From assembly GCA_034696485.1 (NCBI GenBank), contig JAQIWT010001646.1, positions 1 through 10,003 of the forward strand: a DNA stretch of 10,003 nt. Reading direction: 5' to 3'. The notes under the pieces were generated by a model, which was given only the letters and a program-made list of their open reading frames with translations, had not been told where the DNA came from and did not search any database. This stretch comes from Isohypsibius dastychi. Taxonomy: Eukaryota; Tardigrada; Eutardigrada; Parachela; Isohypsibiidae. Made by a program: the position numbers and the translations under genes. How positions within the stretch are numbered: the first letter of the stretch is position 1; each line of letters begins with the position of its first letter. Of this stretch, positions 8,045 through 10,003 are shown one piece after another.

Positions 8045-8154
8045 GTACGTACATTATTTTGGACACGGACGTCATTTTCGGTACATACGTACGTAACTCT
8101 ACGTACGCACGGTCATGACGTCACTTGTAACTTGTAACTGTCAAAAAGTTACAA
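8045..8154. other. Palindrome-rich segment (TACGTACGTA, TGACGTCA, hairpin)
   Basis: GTACGTAC lies at 8045-8052, the perfect palindrome TACGTACGTA at 8086-8095 and TACGTACG at 8100-8107, followed by the CRE palindrome TGACGTCA at 8116-8123. CTTGTAA is then repeated twice, and TTGTAAC pairs with GTTACAA across nine bases (8132-8154). The density suggests either a regulatory cluster or the edge of a fold-back element. Confidence 0.4.
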
Positions 8155-8322
8155 AAGGTTGGAATTTGCTATGGGAAGGTATGGCTATTTGGCTATTTGG
8201 TGTGGCACGATTTGGACAGATCATGGATTTAATAGGGGACAAATCAGATTTAACTTTTCGGTATCTTTTTAGAAGTCCATTATAGAGACCACTGTCGTTG
8301 TGTGATTAAAAGTCCACCCACT

Positions 8323-8335
8323 GGGGGGGGGGGGG
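8323..8335. repeat. G13 homopolymer run
   Basis: Thirteen consecutive G, preceded by ACCCACT on the plus strand, an inverted counterpart of the C13 run at 7683-7695. It lies only about 30 bases beyond the stop codon of the shortened copy D, so it may mark the breakpoint that removed the end of that gene. Confidence 0.85.
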
Positions 8336-8363
8336 AGGGTTGGAAAGTTCACATCATCGTTAG

Positions 8364-8769
8364 TCAGCAATCCTGTAAAAAATGAAGTTCCATGAGACCA
8401 GAGATGCACCAGATAACAGATCCCACGATCATTACGATAGTGAGTGCAAGGCAGTTGGTGACCATTCCTCGACTCACCTGAATGAGATGATATTTTTGAA
8501 TCAGTTTGTTTCTAGAGTGGTTTTTTGGGTCTACCTTCATGATAACCACAAGCAACGAAATTCCAGCAAGCACAGTCAAAATGCATATGAGTAGATTCAC
8601 CGCGTAACCGTAACCCGAACCTCCGGCTCCCATAATGGCGCCCAGAATGCCGAGTCCACCAGCAATCTGAAGTAACATACTGTCAATAAACTACAGTCGA
8701 GCTGACCTGGAAACTTACGATACCATAAGCGGTCACCATCTTGGCCTGACAAGATAGGGGACAGCCCAT
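8364..8769 (-). CDS. Four-membrane-segment family protein, copy D (C-terminally truncated)
   Basis: Three minus-strand exons: 8719-8769 (MGCPLSCQAKMVTAYGI), 8535-8666 and 8364-8477, with 52- and 57-base phase-0 introns. Exon 2 opens IAGGLGILGAIMGAGG, as in copy A. Exon 3 starts VSRGMVTN and follows the family up to VIWCIS, then diverges (GLMELHFLQDC) and stops at TGA where the other copies have their third donor. The product would be 98 residues with three membrane segments, against 175 in copy C. Exons 4 and 5 were not found downstream, where a G13 run begins. The 57-base second intron is open and in frame, so retaining it would add 19 residues. It is probably a recent duplicate of A that lost its 3' half; whether it is still used is unclear. 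Confidence 0.65.
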
Positions 8770-8868
8770 AGTGACCGAAACAAGGTGCAAGGTTTTAAAC
8801 AGAGTAGCGCTACCTGACAGAGTGGCTCGAATGTGCTGTAAACAGGATAACGAGCATTTTTTATCAGG

Positions 8869-8939
8869 AAAGAAGCTCCTTGTGTGAAAGGTTGATCATC
8901 CGTCCCAGAAAGACAAGTTAAGTTAGGAAGACCAATCAG
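8869..8939 (-). promoter_or_regulatory. Upstream element of copy D with inverted CCAAT box, shared with copy A
   Basis: CCAATCAG lies at 8932-8939, about 165 bases upstream of the copy D start, nearly the same distance as in copy A. AAGCTCCTTGTG, TGATCATC and GTCCCAGAAAGA align with counterparts at 645-690. Confidence 0.45.
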
Positions 8940-9109
8940 GAAATCTGTTCTTTTTCATGATGACCAATCAATGATGCTTGTTTCACAGAGTATTCATAGA
9001 TCATCTATCCGATCGTATATCGTATAAGCTAAGCTAGTCTGCTGATTGGGATCACTTTGGCTTTACGAAATTCATTTCACCAGCACTTGTTCCGGTAAGT
9101 AGTACATAG

Positions 9110-9157
9110 CGTTTTTATGTTGCACGCAACCCATCCTTGGAAACGTTGGGTACAGGG
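9110..9157. repeat. 48-base direct repeat, copy 1
   Basis: It begins CGTTTTTATGTTGCACGCAA and ends ACAGGG. It differs from the second copy (9397-9444) at about 5 of 48 positions. It contains GTTGC-AC-GCAAC, a near-perfect 12-base palindrome. The pair flanks about 240 bases with no visible gene. Confidence 0.8.
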
Positions 9158-9396
9158 CTAAAAAGCTACAAGAGAGTTCAAACGACTCCCCGTGAAAAGC
9201 TGATTGAAACACCATTTTAAAGCTTTTTGGTTCAAGGTCAGACGGTTTGAAGCTTACGTATTTAAAAGCTCACCGGCAACTGCGAAAGGTCAAAGATTGA
9301 AAAACGTTCCCAGCGATTCCTGATTATTCCTGATAAACAATACGAATTCATCACCCTATCAGAAACCCGCGATCGAAGTAGAGCGAGTCTATAAAA

Positions 9397-9444
9397 CGTT
9401 TTTATGTTGCACGCAACTCATCCCTGAAAACGTTGGAAACAGGG
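9397..9444. repeat. 48-base direct repeat, copy 2
   Basis: Second copy of the 9110-9157 repeat, about 90% identical and in the same orientation. It is preceded by TCTATAAAACG, a TATA-like word. The pair could be short terminal direct repeats of an element or part of a dispersed satellite. Confidence 0.8.
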
Positions 9445-10003
9445 GAACGTTCTCAGAGGATTGAAGAAAGAGAACGAAAATTGAGGGATGTGCGTAATCA
9501 TGATAATACCAACGGGTCATTTCCAAAGGAAATGAAAATCATTTCGCTTTGCGTACACTTGTTAACATTTTTGCACAAATAAGTTGATTTATTATTAATT
9601 GAGTTCATCGGCTTTCAATCCTATGGAACCAGACTTTTATTGCAGCAGATTTATTGATTGTTGAGATGATATGTGAAATATTCTTATTTGTCATGTTAGT
9701 CCTGAAAGATAAATCGATTTCCTTCTGAAGGAATATAATATATGTTTTAGTCAAAAAGAAACTAAATTTTTCGTTAGGTTCCGCATGGCGTTTTTGTGGA
9801 AAATAAGTGCGTTGTGAAGTAAATGCGTTGTATGAACATTTCCGTTTTTACTTGGACTGGCTGAATTTTGATTTGATGACTCCGCCCTGCGTTACAGGAC
9901 ACACTCATAAACCTTCCTCGGCAGCATACAGCCAAGTTCAATAATAACTGCGGTTCGACACAAACGGAGAGGCGGCGCTAGTGACGTCAACTTGGTAATG
10001 CAG

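Larger units (their letters stand above)
6742..8363. other. Long intergenic region between copies C and D
   Basis: No recognisable gene was found. It contains a stop-free minus-strand stretch at 7335-7598, C13 and G13 runs at 7683-7695 and 8323-8335, the second copy of the dispersed repeat (7739-7885), a cluster of TACGTAC words with a TGACGTCA (8045-8123), and a TTGTAAC/GTTACAA hairpin (8132-8154). The 3' exons missing from copy D would be expected here but were not recognised. Confidence 0.4.
8770..10003. other. Right-hand intergenic region, no gene recognised
   Basis: The first 180 bases are the 5' flank of copy D, with CCAATCAG (8932-8939), a second CCAATCA (8964-8970) and the TGATCATC/GTCCCAGA words shared with copy A. 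Beyond that come the 48-base direct repeats (9110, 9397), an AT-rich stretch around 9560-9780, a small palindrome CATTTCC-AAA-GGAAATG near 9520, and a TGACGTCA at 9982-9989. I saw no splice-supported open frame. Confidence 0.45.

Noticed and set aside
7885-8118. 77-codon plus-strand open frame
   Set aside because: It runs into the TACGTAC-rich palindromic region and has no conserved features.

Overview
The window looks like nuclear DNA of an animal with short introns, probably an invertebrate. Coding information lies in small exons of about 50-200 bases, separated by GT-AG introns that are mostly 52-76 bases long, with fold-back elements and simple repeats between them. I see no bacterial operon, rRNA, tRNA or CRISPR array, and I cannot name the species. 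All gene models below were read by hand from splice signals and paralogue comparison.

The main content is a tandem cluster of one gene family, all on the minus strand, so transcription runs from high to low coordinates. The proteins are small with four predicted membrane segments. The gene plan is fixed: a 51-60 base first exon, a 132-141 base second exon, a third exon of exactly 114 bases, then two more exons, with every intron in phase 0. The copies are: D (8364-8769), three exons only, ending before the fourth membrane segment; C (5742-6741), five exons, 175 residues, intact; B (3761-5169), five exons but split in exon 2 by a 437-base fold-back element; E (about 2729-3084), a remnant with exon 1 and a damaged exon 2; and A (1-539), which runs off the left edge inside exon 4. 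A and D are the closest pair and also share promoter-side sequence.

Between E and A lies a different minus-strand gene, a bulb-type mannose-binding lectin (B_lectin/GNA-like), visible as about four exons between 1044 and 1955. Its 5' end was not resolved.

The remaining sequence holds transposon-like and repeat structure: the 437-base TA-flanked element in B (4596-5032), a smaller inverted-repeat element (3365-3483), an 89-base hairpin (2526-2614), a diverged repeat at 3173-3340 and 7739-7885, 48-base direct repeats at 9110 and 9397, a C13/G13 pair around 7683-8335, and an excess of the palindrome TGACGTCA. The right-hand 1.2 kb shows no convincing gene.

The cluster reads as a birth-and-death gene family caught in several states: one intact, one cut by a transposon, one shortened, one decayed, and one continuing outside the window. 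The biochemical role of the family is not known to me. The four-segment topology resembles small tetraspan families such as LAPTM4 or the insect DUF4728/Pasiflora group, but that rests on topology alone.
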